Of a stretch of DNA of 64,000 nucleotides, positions 37,435-47,883 are shown piece after piece. A program made the position numbers and the translations under genes. The notes under the pieces were generated by a model. It saw only the letters and a program-made list of their open reading frames with translations. It had not been told where the DNA came from and did no database searches. This stretch comes from Oscillospiraceae bacterium (GTDB taxonomy: Bacteria; Bacillota; Clostridia; Oscillospirales; Acutalibacteraceae): contig SVOH01000007.1 in NCBI GenBank assembly GCA_015066515.1, positions 1-64,000 on the forward strand, in the 5' to 3' direction. Numbering within the stretch: position 1 is the stretch's first letter; each line of letters opens with the position of its first letter.

Positions 37435-40400
37435 ATGAAGAAAACAATCCAAAAATTACTTTCAGTTGTTTTGGTAATGGCTATCTGTATTAGCGCTGTT
37501 TGTGCATGCCTTATTACAGTAAATGCTGCAGATACAAGTGCTACCTACACCATAACTGCTGAGTCATTACACGCTTATGCCGACGAGGGCAAGGCTACTA
37601 TGACATTTAATCTTGATAGCGGTTTTACAAGCGGTAGTTTTACACTGCTTAAAGACAACGCGTCATTTAACGTTAATTATGATAAGGAAGGCAATCTAAT
37701 ACCTCCTTCACCGTGGAACTCTGAATACGGCGACGTTGAGATTGAGGTTGTTGGAGGTACTACAGTAGATGGTACTGCGTTAACAGCAGACCAAATGGCT
37801 GTAACTATTTTTAACGATACTAACAACAATGGTAAAAACGATGCTGAAGAAGAGGGCGACGTTAGATCTTCAAACAATGCGTTATGGTATGACAAGCCTG
37901 TTAGCGAAGGTGGCACACATAAAGATGCCGACGGTAACGAATTTGATTTCGTACCAGACGTAATCACTAATCGTTTTGAAACCTACAGACTTTCAAACAT
38001 TTCTTTTGATAGTGGTGACGTTGTATACAAGAGCCTTACTTTAGAGTTTACATTTGAGTGGGACTATTGTATGCAGCCAAACTCAAAGAACGAAATTATA
38101 TTTGCTCAAGAAGGTCAAACAGACCACTTAGGTAATGAATATTCAGCACCTGTTCTTAAAAACGGTGAAACAAGTTACGTTCTTTCTGAAAATGTAGTTG
38201 AAGGAAATGTAAACTATTTCCATTCACACTGTGCAAAGAATATTGATACTAATACACAGTTGTTACAAAAGAACGAATATGGTGTATATTCATGCGTATG
38301 TGACTTGTGCGGTAAGGCAGGAATTCAACTTTTTCCTGATGATATAGCAGGCACAAAGACAAACGCGTATTACGATATATCTGCAATGAATATTGTGTAT
38401 GAAGATGACGGTACTGTTTCACTAAACGTTCACTGTCCTGGATTTCAAGCAACAAAAGAAAAGCTTGTTATAAGCTATACAAATGGTAAGAAAACCATTT
38501 ATGGCGATAACAAGACAAGTGAAATGGTCGGCAATACTAGTATGGAATTATCTCCATATGCAAAAGAGAAGGTAATAAAGGATGACGGTACTTTTTATTA
38601 CCTTGATAACGTTCTTCCGGCAGACACATATATGTATGTAATAAAGGGCCTTTCGGCAAAAGATATTGGTACTAAATTTTATATCACCCGTATTGTCGAG
38701 GGCAGTGGCGAACAATACGATGGTAAATTATTTGCAGGTAATACTCAAGAAATATCTTTGGTGGATTATTGCTCCGGCGTAGTAGGCGGTACAAAGGTTT
38801 ATTACCCTGAGGGCACTACCGAAGCACAAGTTAAAGCTGACAAGGCTGTTGCCGTAGCATTTATTAACTACGGTGCCGCAGCTGCAAATGCGCTCAATCA
38901 TAAGGTTTCTTACGAAAAAGAAGAAATCGTTACCACCGACACATGGGACGGTAACAAGACAGAACCAACTACCACAGACGAGGCAGGTAACATTATTATC
39001 AATACTGCCGAAGAGCTTGCATGGGTAGCGCTTCAGGGTGGTGACGCAACACAAAACGTTAACTACAAGGTTGTGGCAAACTCCGTATTTGATATGAAGG
39101 GTATGGAAGGCATTACCCTTTACTCTACTGCAGCACAGGTTAAAGCTGCTACAAAGACTACAAATTATTGGCGTCTTGCAGCAGATGGTTCTTCTCCTGC
39201 ATTCCAGGGTAACTTTGACGGTAATGGTCTTATCGTATATAACATTTATACAGGTACAGGTCGTAGTCATACCGGTTTATTCCCAGCAACACACTCTGTA
39301 GCGCAGGGTTCAATTACAATTGAAAATGTTTCTGTTGTATCATCACACGTTGGTGGCTACCACGGTGCAGGCGCTATTGTTGGTATAGCGAATACAAGCA
39401 ATACAAGCACAAAGATGTATTTTGATAATATTGCTGTTAAAAACTGCTATATCTACGATAATAATGACGCAAATACCACTAAAAAAATCGGTGGTACTTT
39501 AGTCGGTGAATTGGCACATAATGCTGCAACCATAAATAATTGTATTGCAGTTAATAACGTTATTGATTCACAGGGTATTAAGGGTGGTTTCTTTGGTAAC
39601 TCTTCAGATTACGCAGGTAAATCCACCGTTACCAATTCAATAACAATTGGTACAACAGCAGAACCTGTATCAATTAACACCGCTTTGGCTACTAAGGTTG
39701 CTACAACAACTTATACAAACGTTTATACCGACCAAGAAACTTCAACATCTGGTATTACAGTTCTTGACACTGCTAATATGAAGGGTTCTGCCGCCGAGAC
39801 CAATATGTCTGCTCTTGATTGGAATGGCACATGGGTAACAACTGATTCTTATCCTGAATTTAATCCCGACCTATACTGCACAGACGTATGGGATGGTACC
39901 AAGGTAGAGCCTACAGCAACCGACGCGGAAGGTAATATTATTATTAGTTCTGCAGAAGAGCTTGCTTGGGTAGCTCTTCAGGGTGGTAGTGCAACAAATG
40001 GTAAAAACTATAAGGTTGCAGACGGTATTAAGTACTTTAATATGAATGGTTCAGTAGGTATTAATGCTAACTCTACCGTATCAAATGTTAAATCAGCAAC
40101 TGCAACAGCAAATCTTTGGAATCATAGTGCTGATTTTACAGGCAACTTCGACGGTAATGGTGTTGTTGTTTATAACATTAGAAATGCAACAGGCCAAGCA
40201 TACGGTGGTTTGTTCCCACGTATTAATGGTGTCAATTCATCAATTAAAAACGTTACTGTAAAAGCATCTATTATTTATGCTTACCACGGTGCCGGCGCTA
40301 TTCTTGGTCAAGGCTCGGGACAATTTACAACCACAATTGATAATTGCGCAGTTGAGAATTGTTATATGACCGATAACAATAATACTAATACAGGTTGCCA

Positions 40401-42297
40401 AAGATCCGCAGGTATTTTTGTTGGTTCCAGTGCTAACCATTGTATAAAGATAAACAACTGCTTTGCCGCAGGTAACGAATGCTCGGGCGTTAATTCATAC
40501 GGTGGATTTGTTGGTAGAGCATCTGCATGGGCACCGGGTAATTTTACATTTACTAATACTGTTTCTTTAGGTATTTCACCATATACAACAGCGGGTGCCG
40601 GTGCTATTGGTGACGATATCGCTGTAAAGGCAACATGGACAAATGTTTATACTGATACTGATTTACCAAGTGGTGCATCTACAAACGCTGTAAATGGTAT
40701 CAAAAAACTTACAACTGCTCAAATGACAGGCGAGGCTGCAAAAGATAATATGCCCGCTCTTGCTTGGGGTGCTGAATGGTTTGAAGGTAAGACAGGCGAA
40801 TACCCATCAATTAATGGCGAGGTTTACGCGGACACTTGGGACGGTAAATTCTCAGAACCAACCGAAACTGATGTAGAAGGTAATATTATTATCAGAACTG
40901 CTGAACAGATGGCTTGGGTAGCCCTTCGCGGAGCAGCAACAACGGCTGGTAAGTCATATAAAGTTGCTGATGGCATTAAATACTTTAATATGAGCGGTGC
41001 TACAGGTGTTACTACCAATTCAACTGCGGCTGAGGTTAAAGCTGCTACTAAAACCACTAATTACTGGCGTTATGCTTCTGATGGCGGCAAAGATTACGCA
41101 TTCCAAGGTAACTTTGACGGTAACGATGTAACCATCTACAACATTTATGCTTACGGTTACGGTCACGGTGCTTTGTTCCCGTATGTATATAACGATTCTA
41201 CTATTGAAAACGTTACCATAAAGGCATCGTTCATTTCGGGTTATCACAATGCAGCCGGTATTGTTGGTAGTGGCGAATTAACAAAAACAATTAATATTAA
41301 CAAGTGCAATGTAGAAAATTGTTATATTACTGATAATGGCAATACAAACACCAGCTGTAAGAGAGCTGCTGCGCAGTTTATTGCAAGCACGGGTAACAGT
41401 AACGTTAATATTTCTAACTGCTTAGCTGCAAATAACACTATTTCGGCTGCAGGTTACGAGGCAGGCTTTGTTGCTACAACCGGTGAATATCAACCAAAGG
41501 GTACTTCCATTACAAATTCAATTTCAATTGGTGTTTATCCTTATTCTAATGCAAAAATTGGTTCTCTTGGTAAAGGTTTAAATGAAAAACTCACAGTAGA
41601 AAACGTTTATAGTGACGTTGTGTGTGATATTGATGGATTTATAAAAATTAATGCTGATGATGCTAAGGGTGAGGGTGCTTCTAATAAGTTATCAAATCTT
41701 GCTTGGGGTACCGTTTGGTTTACCGGCAAGCCCGGTGAGTATCCTTGCTTTGTGGATGACGGTGTTAAGTACGTGCCTGATGAAATTGAGGCATTGCTTG
41801 TAGCAAACGGCTATTACAGCAGTTTTATTGCAAACTTTGATAACACATATAACCGTGACAACTTTACAACAAGTGATGAAAATTGCAACTTCTATGCAAC
41901 CGGTCTTACTCTTAAGACCAATCCTTATATGACTGTTACATTTGCTTTTCTTGACAAGTATCGTAATGATAAGGCAAACGTTGAGGCTGTATTTACAGTA
42001 AACGGTCAAACTATAACCGTTAAGGGTAGCGAAATGGTTAACAATGAGGGTGCTGGTAGATATCATATGGTAAGACTTAAAGATATCGATGTTGCAAGCC
42101 TTTGTGACGATATAACCGTAACTCTTAAGTATAACGGCACACAAATAGGCACAGGTAGTATCAGTGTTGCAGGCTTTGGCTTTACAGCGGCTGATGCAGG
42201 CGATGGTTTTGAGTATTACGAAACAGCGGCGCAAGCACTTGTGTTCTACGCAGAAACATTACAAAACAAAATTGCCGTTACTACATGGCCGCAATAA
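37435..42297 (+). CDS. Large secreted repeat protein (beta-helix/GLUG-like repeats)
   Basis: Signal peptide MKKTIQKLLSVVLVMAICISAVCACLITVNAA, AAGGAGAGG SD, three long repeats; ORF-track start 37294 corrected to 37435. Confidence 0.85.
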   Translation: MKKTIQKLLSVVLVMAICISAVCACLITVNAADTSATYTITAESLHAYADEGKATMTFNLDSGFTSGSFTLLKDNASFNVNYDKEGNLIPPSPWNSEYGDVEIEVVGGTTVDGTALTADQMAVTIFNDTNNNGKNDAEEEGDVRSSNNALWYDKPVSEGGTHKDADGNEFDFVPDVITNRFETYRLSNISFDSGDVVYKSLTLEFTFEWDYCMQPNSKNEIIFAQEGQTDHLGNEYSAPVLKNGETSYVLSENVVEGNVNYFHSHCAKNIDTNTQLLQKNEYGVYSCVCDLCGKAGIQLFPDDIAGTKTNAYYDISAMNIVYEDDGTVSLNVHCPGFQATKEKLVISYTNGKKTIYGDNKTSEMVGNTSMELSPYAKEKVIKDDGTFYYLDNVLPADTYMYVIKGLSAKDIGTKFYITRIVEGSGEQYDGKLFAGNTQEISLVDYCSGVVGGTKVYYPEGTTEAQVKADKAVAVAFINYGAAAANALNHKVSYEKEEIVTTDTWDGNKTEPTTTDEAGNIIINTAEELAWVALQGGDATQNVNYKVVANSVFDMKGMEGITLYSTAAQVKAATKTTNYWRLAADGSSPAFQGNFDGNGLIVYNIYTGTGRSHTGLFPATHSVAQGSITIENVSVVSSHVGGYHGAGAIVGIANTSNTSTKMYFDNIAVKNCYIYDNNDANTTKKIGGTLVGELAHNAATINNCIAVNNVIDSQGIKGGFFGNSSDYAGKSTVTNSITIGTTAEPVSINTALATKVATTTYTNVYTDQETSTSGITVLDTANMKGSAAETNMSALDWNGTWVTTDSYPEFNPDLYCTDVWDGTKVEPTATDAEGNIIISSAEELAWVALQGGSATNGKNYKVADGIKYFNMNGSVGINANSTVSNVKSATATANLWNHSADFTGNFDGNGVVVYNIRNATGQAYGGLFPRINGVNSSIKNVTVKASIIYAYHGAGAILGQGSGQFTTTIDNCAVENCYMTDNNNTNTGCQRSAGIFVGSSANHCIKINNCFAAGNECSGVNSYGGFVGRASAWAPGNFTFTNTVSLGISPYTTAGAGAIGDDIAVKATWTNVYTDTDLPSGASTNAVNGIKKLTTAQMTGEAAKDNMPALAWGAEWFEGKTGEYPSINGEVYADTWDGKFSEPTETDVEGNIIIRTAEQMAWVALRGAATTAGKSYKVADGIKYFNMSGATGVTTNSTAAEVKAATKTTNYWRYASDGGKDYAFQGNFDGNDVTIYNIYAYGYGHGALFPYVYNDSTIENVTIKASFISGYHNAAGIVGSGELTKTININKCNVENCYITDNGNTNTSCKRAAAQFIASTGNSNVNISNCLAANNTISAAGYEAGFVATTGEYQPKGTSITNSISIGVYPYSNAKIGSLGKGLNEKLTVENVYSDVVCDIDGFIKINADDAKGEGASNKLSNLAWGTVWFTGKPGEYPCFVDDGVKYVPDEIEALLVANGYYSSFIANFDNTYNRDNFTTSDENCNFYATGLTLKTNPYMTVTFAFLDKYRNDKANVEAVFTVNGQTITVKGSEMVNNEGAGRYHMVRLKDIDVASLCDDITVTLKYNGTQIGTGSISVAGFGFTAADAGDGFEYYETAAQALVFYAETLQNKIAVTTWPQ
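38938..41760 (+). repeat. Three tandem ~945-bp intragenic repeats
   Basis: Units start at 38938, 39883 and 40831 with D.WDG...EPT.TD..GNIII.(T/S)AE..AWVAL(Q/R)G. Confidence 0.9.
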
Positions 42298-42325
42298 TTA
42301 CGATAATATAAAGGAGAAAAGTGAT

Positions 42326-42445
42326 ATGTTCCAGAAATCAAAAATTGAAATATATGAATTAGACCTTACAGATATTATCGTTACAAGCGACCCTAATGCT
42401 AACTTTGGCGATGAAGACGATGATATCGTAATCTGGCCTAGATAA
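42326..42445 (+). CDS. 39-aa acidic small protein
   Basis: AAGGAG SD, ATG 42326, MFQKSKIEIYELDLTDIIVTSDPNANFGDEDDDIVIWPR, followed by terminator. Confidence 0.7.
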   Translation: MFQKSKIEIYELDLTDIIVTSDPNANFGDEDDDIVIWPR

Positions 42446-42457
42446 AAGATAAAAATA

Positions 42458-42496
42458 ACGGCTGATTTGATTGTTCAAATCAGCCGTGTTTTTTAT
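42458..42496 (+). terminator. Intrinsic terminator
   Basis: ACGGCTGATTTGA-TTGT-TCAAATCAGCCGT then T-rich. Confidence 0.9.
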
Positions 42497-42510
42497 TTTA
42501 TGTATAAAAG

Positions 42511-42543
42511 AAAAGCACTTGAGTGTTACCTCAAGTGCTTTTG
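42511..42543. terminator. Terminator of rhaB (bidirectional-looking)
   Basis: AAAAGCACTTGAG/CTCAAGTGCTTTT. Confidence 0.85.
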
Positions 42544-42552
42544 TTATTATCA

Positions 42553-44019
42553 TTAAAGTCCTGTTGCTTTTAGATAGTCGGCATAGGCCTTTTCCCAAAG
42601 TGCATTTTCATTCGGTGTGTAGGTCTTGATTTCGGTAGAGTTTGAAACAACCTTACGTAGCTCGGTAAAGTCTTTAATCTCGCCCAAAGCATTAAATGCA
42701 ACGCCAATGTTACCCATAACTGTCGCTTCGGTAGGACCAGCCAAAACAGGCACGTTACAAGCGTCACTTGTCATCTGGCAAAGGAGTCGGTCTTTAATAC
42801 CGCCGCCTAAAATATTGATGCTGTGATACTTCTTTTCGCCCATATTATTTAGTGCGTTAAAGGTGTATTTGTATTTCATAGCAAGGCTTTGGTAGATACA
42901 GCGCATAACCTCGCCGCGAGTTTGTGGAACGTATTGACCAGTTTTTTCGCAGTACTCTTTTACTCTGAGTGGCAGATTGCCTGCAGGCTCAAACGCAGGG
43001 TCGTCTACGTTGATAAAGCACTTAAATGGCTCGGCGGCAAGGGCCTCTTTTTCAAGCACGTCAAAGCCAACCTCTTCGCCTTCACGACGGAACTGACGGC
43101 GTGATTCTTGTATAAGCCAAAGACCCATAATGTTTTTAAGGAAACGGGTGGTGTCCTCAAAACCACCTTCGTTTGTAAAGTCAGCCTTGGCAGCTTCGGC
43201 AGTAAGGATAGGAGTTTTGCTTTCAATACCAAAAAGACTCCAAGTGCCGCAAGAAATATAAACAAAGTCATCACGCTCGCTGGGTGTTGCAGCTACGGCA
43301 GATGCAGTGTCGTGCGATGCAACTGCAATTACGGGAACCTTGGCACAACCAAGTTCTTCGCAAATTTCGTCAGAAAGATAACCGTAAACGCTACCAGGTT
43401 TTGTAATAGGAGCAAAAATTTTCTTTGGTAGGCCTAACTGCTCAATAAGCTCAAAATCCCAGTCTTTTGTATAAGGGTTAAGCAGATTAGAGGTAGAGGC
43501 GATGGTAGCTTCTTCCTTCATTTCGCCTGTAAGCATATAGCCGAAAAGGTCAGGCATCATAAGCATTTTTTCTGCGCGATCTAATACATCTGGCTCGTTA
43601 AATTTGAAGTACATTAACTGATAAATTGTGTTAAAATGAATAAACTGCAAACCGGCCTTGCTGTAAAGGTCATCTTTAGAGATAATTTCAAAAACCTTTT
43701 CAGGTATTTTGTGGGTGCGGCTATCACGGTAGTGATATGGGTTTGCAAGCATACGACCGTTTTTATCAAGTAGGCCAAAGTCAACACCCCAAGTATCTAT
43801 ACTGATAGCATCAAAACCGCCTTCATTAACAGCCTTGGTAATGCCCGACTTAATTTCAAAGAAAAGACGAAGCACATCCCAATACATACTGCCTCTGACA
43901 ACCACAGGGTCATTAGCAAAGCGGTGAATTTCTTTCATTACTATTTTTCCGTCTTCAAGAGTAGAAAGCATTGCGCGACCGCTTGAAGCGCCAAAGTCAA
44001 AAGCGAGAACTTTTTTCAT
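42553..44019 (-). CDS. rhaB: Rhamnulokinase
   Basis: AFDFGASSGRAML, SIDTWGVDFGLLD, HFNTIYQL, SCGTWSLFGIE. Confidence 0.95.
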   Translation of the reverse strand: MKKVLAFDFGASSGRAMLSTLEDGKIVMKEIHRFANDPVVVRGSMYWDVLRLFFEIKSGITKAVNEGGFDAISIDTWGVDFGLLDKNGRMLANPYHYRDSRTHKIPEKVFEIISKDDLYSKAGLQFIHFNTIYQLMYFKFNEPDVLDRAEKMLMMPDLFGYMLTGEMKEEATIASTSNLLNPYTKDWDFELIEQLGLPKKIFAPITKPGSVYGYLSDEICEELGCAKVPVIAVASHDTASAVAATPSERDDFVYISCGTWSLFGIESKTPILTAEAAKADFTNEGGFEDTTRFLKNIMGLWLIQESRRQFRREGEEVGFDVLEKEALAAEPFKCFINVDDPAFEPAGNLPLRVKEYCEKTGQYVPQTRGEVMRCIYQSLAMKYKYTFNALNNMGEKKYHSINILGGGIKDRLLCQMTSDACNVPVLAGPTEATVMGNIGVAFNALGEIKDFTELRKVVSNSTEIKTYTPNENALWEKAYADYLKATGL

Positions 44020-44123
44020 AAAGAACCCTCCAATAAAATATTTACTTTATAAATATATCAAATAATTTTGAGTTTGTCTACATCTTACTTGTAAAAATTT
44101 GTATTTAGCAGTATAATTGGATT

Positions 44124-45155
44124 ATGGATTTATGGAATTATTTAAAACAAACTAAAAAACCCATTGTGCTTTACGGTATGGGTAACGGCGCCGATAAGAT
44201 TATATCGGTGCTTAATAGGTATGGTATAAAGGTATCAGGTGTGTTTGCATCTGACGGTTTTGTGCGCGAAAAATATTTTCACGGCTTTAAGGTAACCGAC
44301 TACAAAACCGCAAAGGAAGCCTTTGGCGATATGGTGGTGCTTGTATGCTTTGGCAGCGGCTTGCCTGATGTAATTACTAATATTAAAAAAATTGCTGCCG
44401 AACAAGAATTGTATGCACCGGACGTGCCTGTTTATGGTGACATTTTATTTAACGAGCAATATGCGCGTGATAACAAAGAGCAGTTAGAGAGTGTGTATAA
44501 TCGACTTGCCGACGAAACATCTAAACGTGTTTTTGAAAATGCAGTTATGTATAAGCTGACAGGTAAAACAGATTATCTTTTTGACTGTGAAACATTGCCG
44601 CAAGAGATTTATGAAAATATATTGTATTTAAGTGAAGATGAAGTGTATTTTGATTTAGGTGCTTATCGTGGTGATACCGTAGAGGAGTTTTTGTCGGTTG
44701 TAAGCTGTTATAAAAAAATAATTGCTGTTGAGCCCGATTTTAAAACCTATAATAAATTGTGTGTAGCAACAGAAAAAGTTAGAGATATTACTAACATAAA
44801 CGCATGTGTTAGTGACGTAGACGGTGAGATAGAATTTGAAATGAATGGTTCTCGCGGCTCTACAATAGGAAAAGGTAAGGACATTATAGATTCGGTTACT
44901 GTTGACTCGCTTTCAAAAATAGCGGTCCCTTCTTATATTAAAATGGATATTGAAGGTGCAGAGGTAGCCGCTATAAAGGGCGGTGCTCATACAATAACAA
45001 ATTACAAACCTAAAATGCAAATTGCCTCTTATCATAGAAGTGAAGACTTATTTTTGATACCAAAAGAAGTATTAAAAATTTGTCCTGATTATAAAATTTA
45101 TTTACGCCATTTTCCATCACTTCCGTGTTGGGATATGTCATATTATTTTGTATAA
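44124..45155 (+). CDS. FkbM family methyltransferase with N-terminal Rossmann-like domain
   Basis: VYFDLGAYRGDTVEEF, KMDIEGAEVAAIKGG. Confidence 0.87.
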   Translation: MDLWNYLKQTKKPIVLYGMGNGADKIISVLNRYGIKVSGVFASDGFVREKYFHGFKVTDYKTAKEAFGDMVVLVCFGSGLPDVITNIKKIAAEQELYAPDVPVYGDILFNEQYARDNKEQLESVYNRLADETSKRVFENAVMYKLTGKTDYLFDCETLPQEIYENILYLSEDEVYFDLGAYRGDTVEEFLSVVSCYKKIIAVEPDFKTYNKLCVATEKVRDITNINACVSDVDGEIEFEMNGSRGSTIGKGKDIIDSVTVDSLSKIAVPSYIKMDIEGAEVAAIKGGAHTITNYKPKMQIASYHRSEDLFLIPKEVLKICPDYKIYLRHFPSLPCWDMSYYFV

Positions 45156-45160
45156 TGTAA

Positions 45161-45208
45161 AAAAATGCCGTTTTATTGTGATTTTGCACAATATGAGCGG
45201 CATTTTTG
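45161..45208 (+). terminator. Intrinsic terminator
   Basis: AAAAATGCCG...ATTGTG/CACAAT...CGGCATTTTT. Confidence 0.85.
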
Positions 45209-45209
45209 C

Positions 45210-45238
45210 TTGACACAGTATAAATATAGTGGTAAAAT
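45210..45238 (+). promoter_or_regulatory. Promoter of rny
   Basis: TTGACA-N17-TAAAAT. Confidence 0.8.
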
Positions 45239-45391
45239 TATGAAAGATAAGTTTAGATTGTATTGGTGGAAGTTTTGGCGAAATTCCACAGGTACCCCTA
45301 ATATTTATTGAACCGGGGGAAACAGCGGTCCCCGACAGAGTTTTATTTTCACATCTGTAAAACCGCTTTATTATATAAAGGAGGGATTTAA

Positions 45392-46945
45392 GTGCCCGAT
45401 ATTACCACATTGTTAATATCCGGTGGTGTTGCGCTGGTTGTTGGTGTTATTGGTTTTTTTGTGGGCTCGGCCGTTCGTAAGCATTCTGCAGAAAAGACCA
45501 TCGGCTCTGCCGAAACCGAAGCAAAACGCATACTTAATGATGCAATGAAAACCGCCGAAACACGCAAAAAAGAAACATTGCTCGAAGCAAAAGAGGAAAT
45601 TCATCAGCTTCGTCAAGATACCGAAAAGGACCTTCGCGAAAGAAGAGCCGAGGTACAACGACAAGAGCATCGTCTTCAGCAAAAGGAAGAAACCCTTGAC
45701 CGCAAGATAGACAATCTTGAAGCAAAGGAAGAAAAATTACAAGAAAAAGCGAAACAAATCGACGAAAAAATTGAGGAGTGTGAACAACTCAAACGTAGTC
45801 AACTTGAAATGCTTGAAAAAATTTCAGGTCTTTCAAAGGAGCAGGCAAAAGCAAATCTTTTACAAATGTTAGAGGGTGAGCTTTCTCACGAAAAAGCTGT
45901 TAAAATTATGGAATTTGAACAGCAGACACGCGAAGAATCAGACAAACTTGCACGCGAGGTTATTGCACACGCAATTCAGCGCTGTGCGGCTGATCATTCA
46001 TCTGAAATTACTATATCGGTAGTACCGCTTCCAAACGATGAAATGAAGGGTCGTATCATTGGTCGTGAGGGTAGAAATATCCGTGCTATCGAAAACGCAA
46101 CAGGTGTTGACCTTATAATTGACGATACACCAGAGGCAATTACTGTATCAAGTTTTGAACCTATTCGCCGTGAAATTGCCCGTGTAACACTTGAAAAGTT
46201 AATAGTTGACGGTAGAATACATCCAGCAAGAATTGAAGAAACTGTTGCTAAGGCTACTGCCGAGGTTGAGGCTATAATCAAGCAGCAGGGCGAACGTGCA
46301 ATGGTGGAAAGTGGTGTTCACAATCTACATCCTGAGCTTGTTAAACTTCTTGGCCGTTTACATTTCCGTACAAGCTATGGTCAGAATGTTCTTAACCATT
46401 CACTAGAGGTTTGTTATCTTTCAGGACTTATTGCCGCAGAGCTTGGTGTTGATGTAACGCTTGCTAAACGTGCAGGTCTTTTACACGATATTGGTAAGGC
46501 AATTGACCACGAGCAAGAGGGTTCACATATTCAGCTTGGTGTAGAAGCCGCTAAAAAGTATCGCGAAACTGAAACTGTTGTTCATGCTATTCACGCTCAC
46601 CACGGTGATGTTGAGGCAAAAACCGTTATCGCTTGCATAGTTCAGGCGGCAGACGCAATTAGTGCCGCTCGTCCTGGTGCTAGACGTGAAAACATTGAAA
46701 GTTATATTAAGCGTCTTGAAAAGTTGGAGGAAATCGCCAAATCCTTTAACGGTGTTGAAGATTCTTATGCTATACAGGCAGGTCGCGAAATACGTATACT
46801 TGTTAAGCCAGAGACTGTAAATGATGACCAGATGGTTATTATGGCTCACGATATTGCTCAAAAAATTGAAAATGAGCTTGAGTATCCCGGTCAGGTTAAG
46901 GTTAACATTATCCGTGAAAGCAGAGCAATAGATTACGCAAAATAA
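45392..46945 (+). CDS. rny: Ribonuclease Y (GTG start)
   Basis: N-terminal TM, coiled coil, KH motif [31 protein letters not shown] domain [10 protein letters not shown]. Confidence 0.98.
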   Translation: MPDITTLLISGGVALVVGVIGFFVGSAVRKHSAEKTIGSAETEAKRILNDAMKTAETRKKETLLEAKEEIHQLRQDTEKDLRERRAEVQRQEHRLQQKEETLDRKIDNLEAKEEKLQEKAKQIDEKIEECEQLKRSQLEMLEKISGLSKEQAKANLLQMLEGELSHEKAVKIMEFEQQTREESDKLAREVIAHAIQRCAADHSSEITISVVPLPNDEMKGRIIGREGRNIRAIENATGVDLIIDDTPEAITVSSFEPIRREIARVTLEKLIVDGRIHPARIEETVAKATAEVEAIIKQQGERAMVESGVHNLHPELVKLLGRLHFRTSYGQNVLNHSLEVCYLSGLIAAELGVDVTLAKRAGLLHDIGKAIDHEQEGSHIQLGVEAAKKYRETETVVHAIHAHHGDVEAKTVIACIVQAADAISAARPGARRENIESYIKRLEKLEEIAKSFNGVEDSYAIQAGREIRILVKPETVNDDQMVIMAHDIAQKIENELEYPGQVKVNIIRESRAIDYAK

Positions 46946-46951
46946 AAAATT

Positions 46952-46983
46952 ACTCGGTGTCCGAACAGGGCACCGAGTTTTTG
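46952..46983. terminator. Intrinsic terminator
   Basis: ACTCGGTG/CACCGAGT then T5. Confidence 0.88.
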
Positions 46984-46985
46984 GT

Positions 46986-47807
46986 TTACGTGTTATTTCT
47001 TATATAATGGAAAATATATTGCTGTACTATTCCACCGTAGTCTTTTACGCAATCGGGAATTTTTCCGTCAAATAATTGGTCGAGCGCGCGGTTTATCCAA
47101 ACATCGCGGGGGAAGGCGTTTTTGTGGCCGAGTCCATAAAGTAAAACACAATCGGCAACCTTGGGACCAACGCCCTTAATACTCATTATTATTTCGCGTG
47201 CGGTGTCGTAGTCGGTGCTTTTTAATGCCTCTAGGTATATATCGCCGGAAGATACTTTTTGCGCCGCATCAATTATGTATTTAGCCCTAAAGCCCGAGCG
47301 TATAACCGATAGATCTTCGACTGTAAGCTTTGAAATAACATCGACCGAAGGAAAAGTATATCCACCCTTTATTTTAGTGCCAAAGTTCTCACAAAGTCGT
47401 TCTATAATGCCTTTAATTCTCGGAATATTATTGTTTTGTGAAATAATAAATGAGCAAAGTGCCTCCCACGGTTCTTGATTAAGCAGGCGAATACCGCTAC
47501 AAAAGTCGGCCGCCTTTGCAACCGTTTCATTGCTACTAACCTCTGCTATTATGCTTGAATAATCGCGGTTTAAGTCAAAATAATTATACCATATATTTTC
47601 AAAATCCTGCTTATTTGAATTGGTAATTACTATATTGCCATTTTCGTTTGATAGTTCAATGTACTTGCCAAATGCTATTCCACACCAAACACCGTTATCA
47701 TCTTGCGTCCAACGAAAAGCCTGACCACAATCTAGCGTTTGTGCAAGGTCGAAGCAACTGGTGTTTTTTATATAGATTTTATCTTTTTCAAAAATTATAT
47801 CGTTCAT
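46986..47807 (-). CDS. 8-oxoguanine DNA glycosylase (OGG1-like)
   Basis: FDLAQTLDCGQAFRW, SFIISQNNNIPRIKGII, IMSIKGVGPKVADCVLLYG, FPRDVWI. Confidence 0.93.
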   Translation of the reverse strand: MNDIIFEKDKIYIKNTSCFDLAQTLDCGQAFRWTQDDNGVWCGIAFGKYIELSNENGNIVITNSNKQDFENIWYNYFDLNRDYSSIIAEVSSNETVAKAADFCSGIRLLNQEPWEALCSFIISQNNNIPRIKGIIERLCENFGTKIKGGYTFPSVDVISKLTVEDLSVIRSGFRAKYIIDAAQKVSSGDIYLEALKSTDYDTAREIIMSIKGVGPKVADCVLLYGLGHKNAFPRDVWINRALDQLFDGKIPDCVKDYGGIVQQYIFHYIRNNT

Positions 47808-47883
47808 ACAGCACCTCTATTTACAATTATATATATTTTGTGTTATAATGTAAAGCAGTAAAAGGAAAAAAGGAAGGGATTTT

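Noticed and set aside
38728-39270. 180-aa minus-strand ORF (also 41692-42234)
   Set aside because: Antisense inside the repeat protein; arises from repetitive codons, Cys/Tyr-rich nonsense composition.
45240-45311. Trp-rich 23-aa leader-peptide candidate MKDKFRLYWWKFWRNSTGTPNIY
   Set aside because: Its ATG lies 2 nt after the -10 box, probably upstream of the transcription start, and has no SD.
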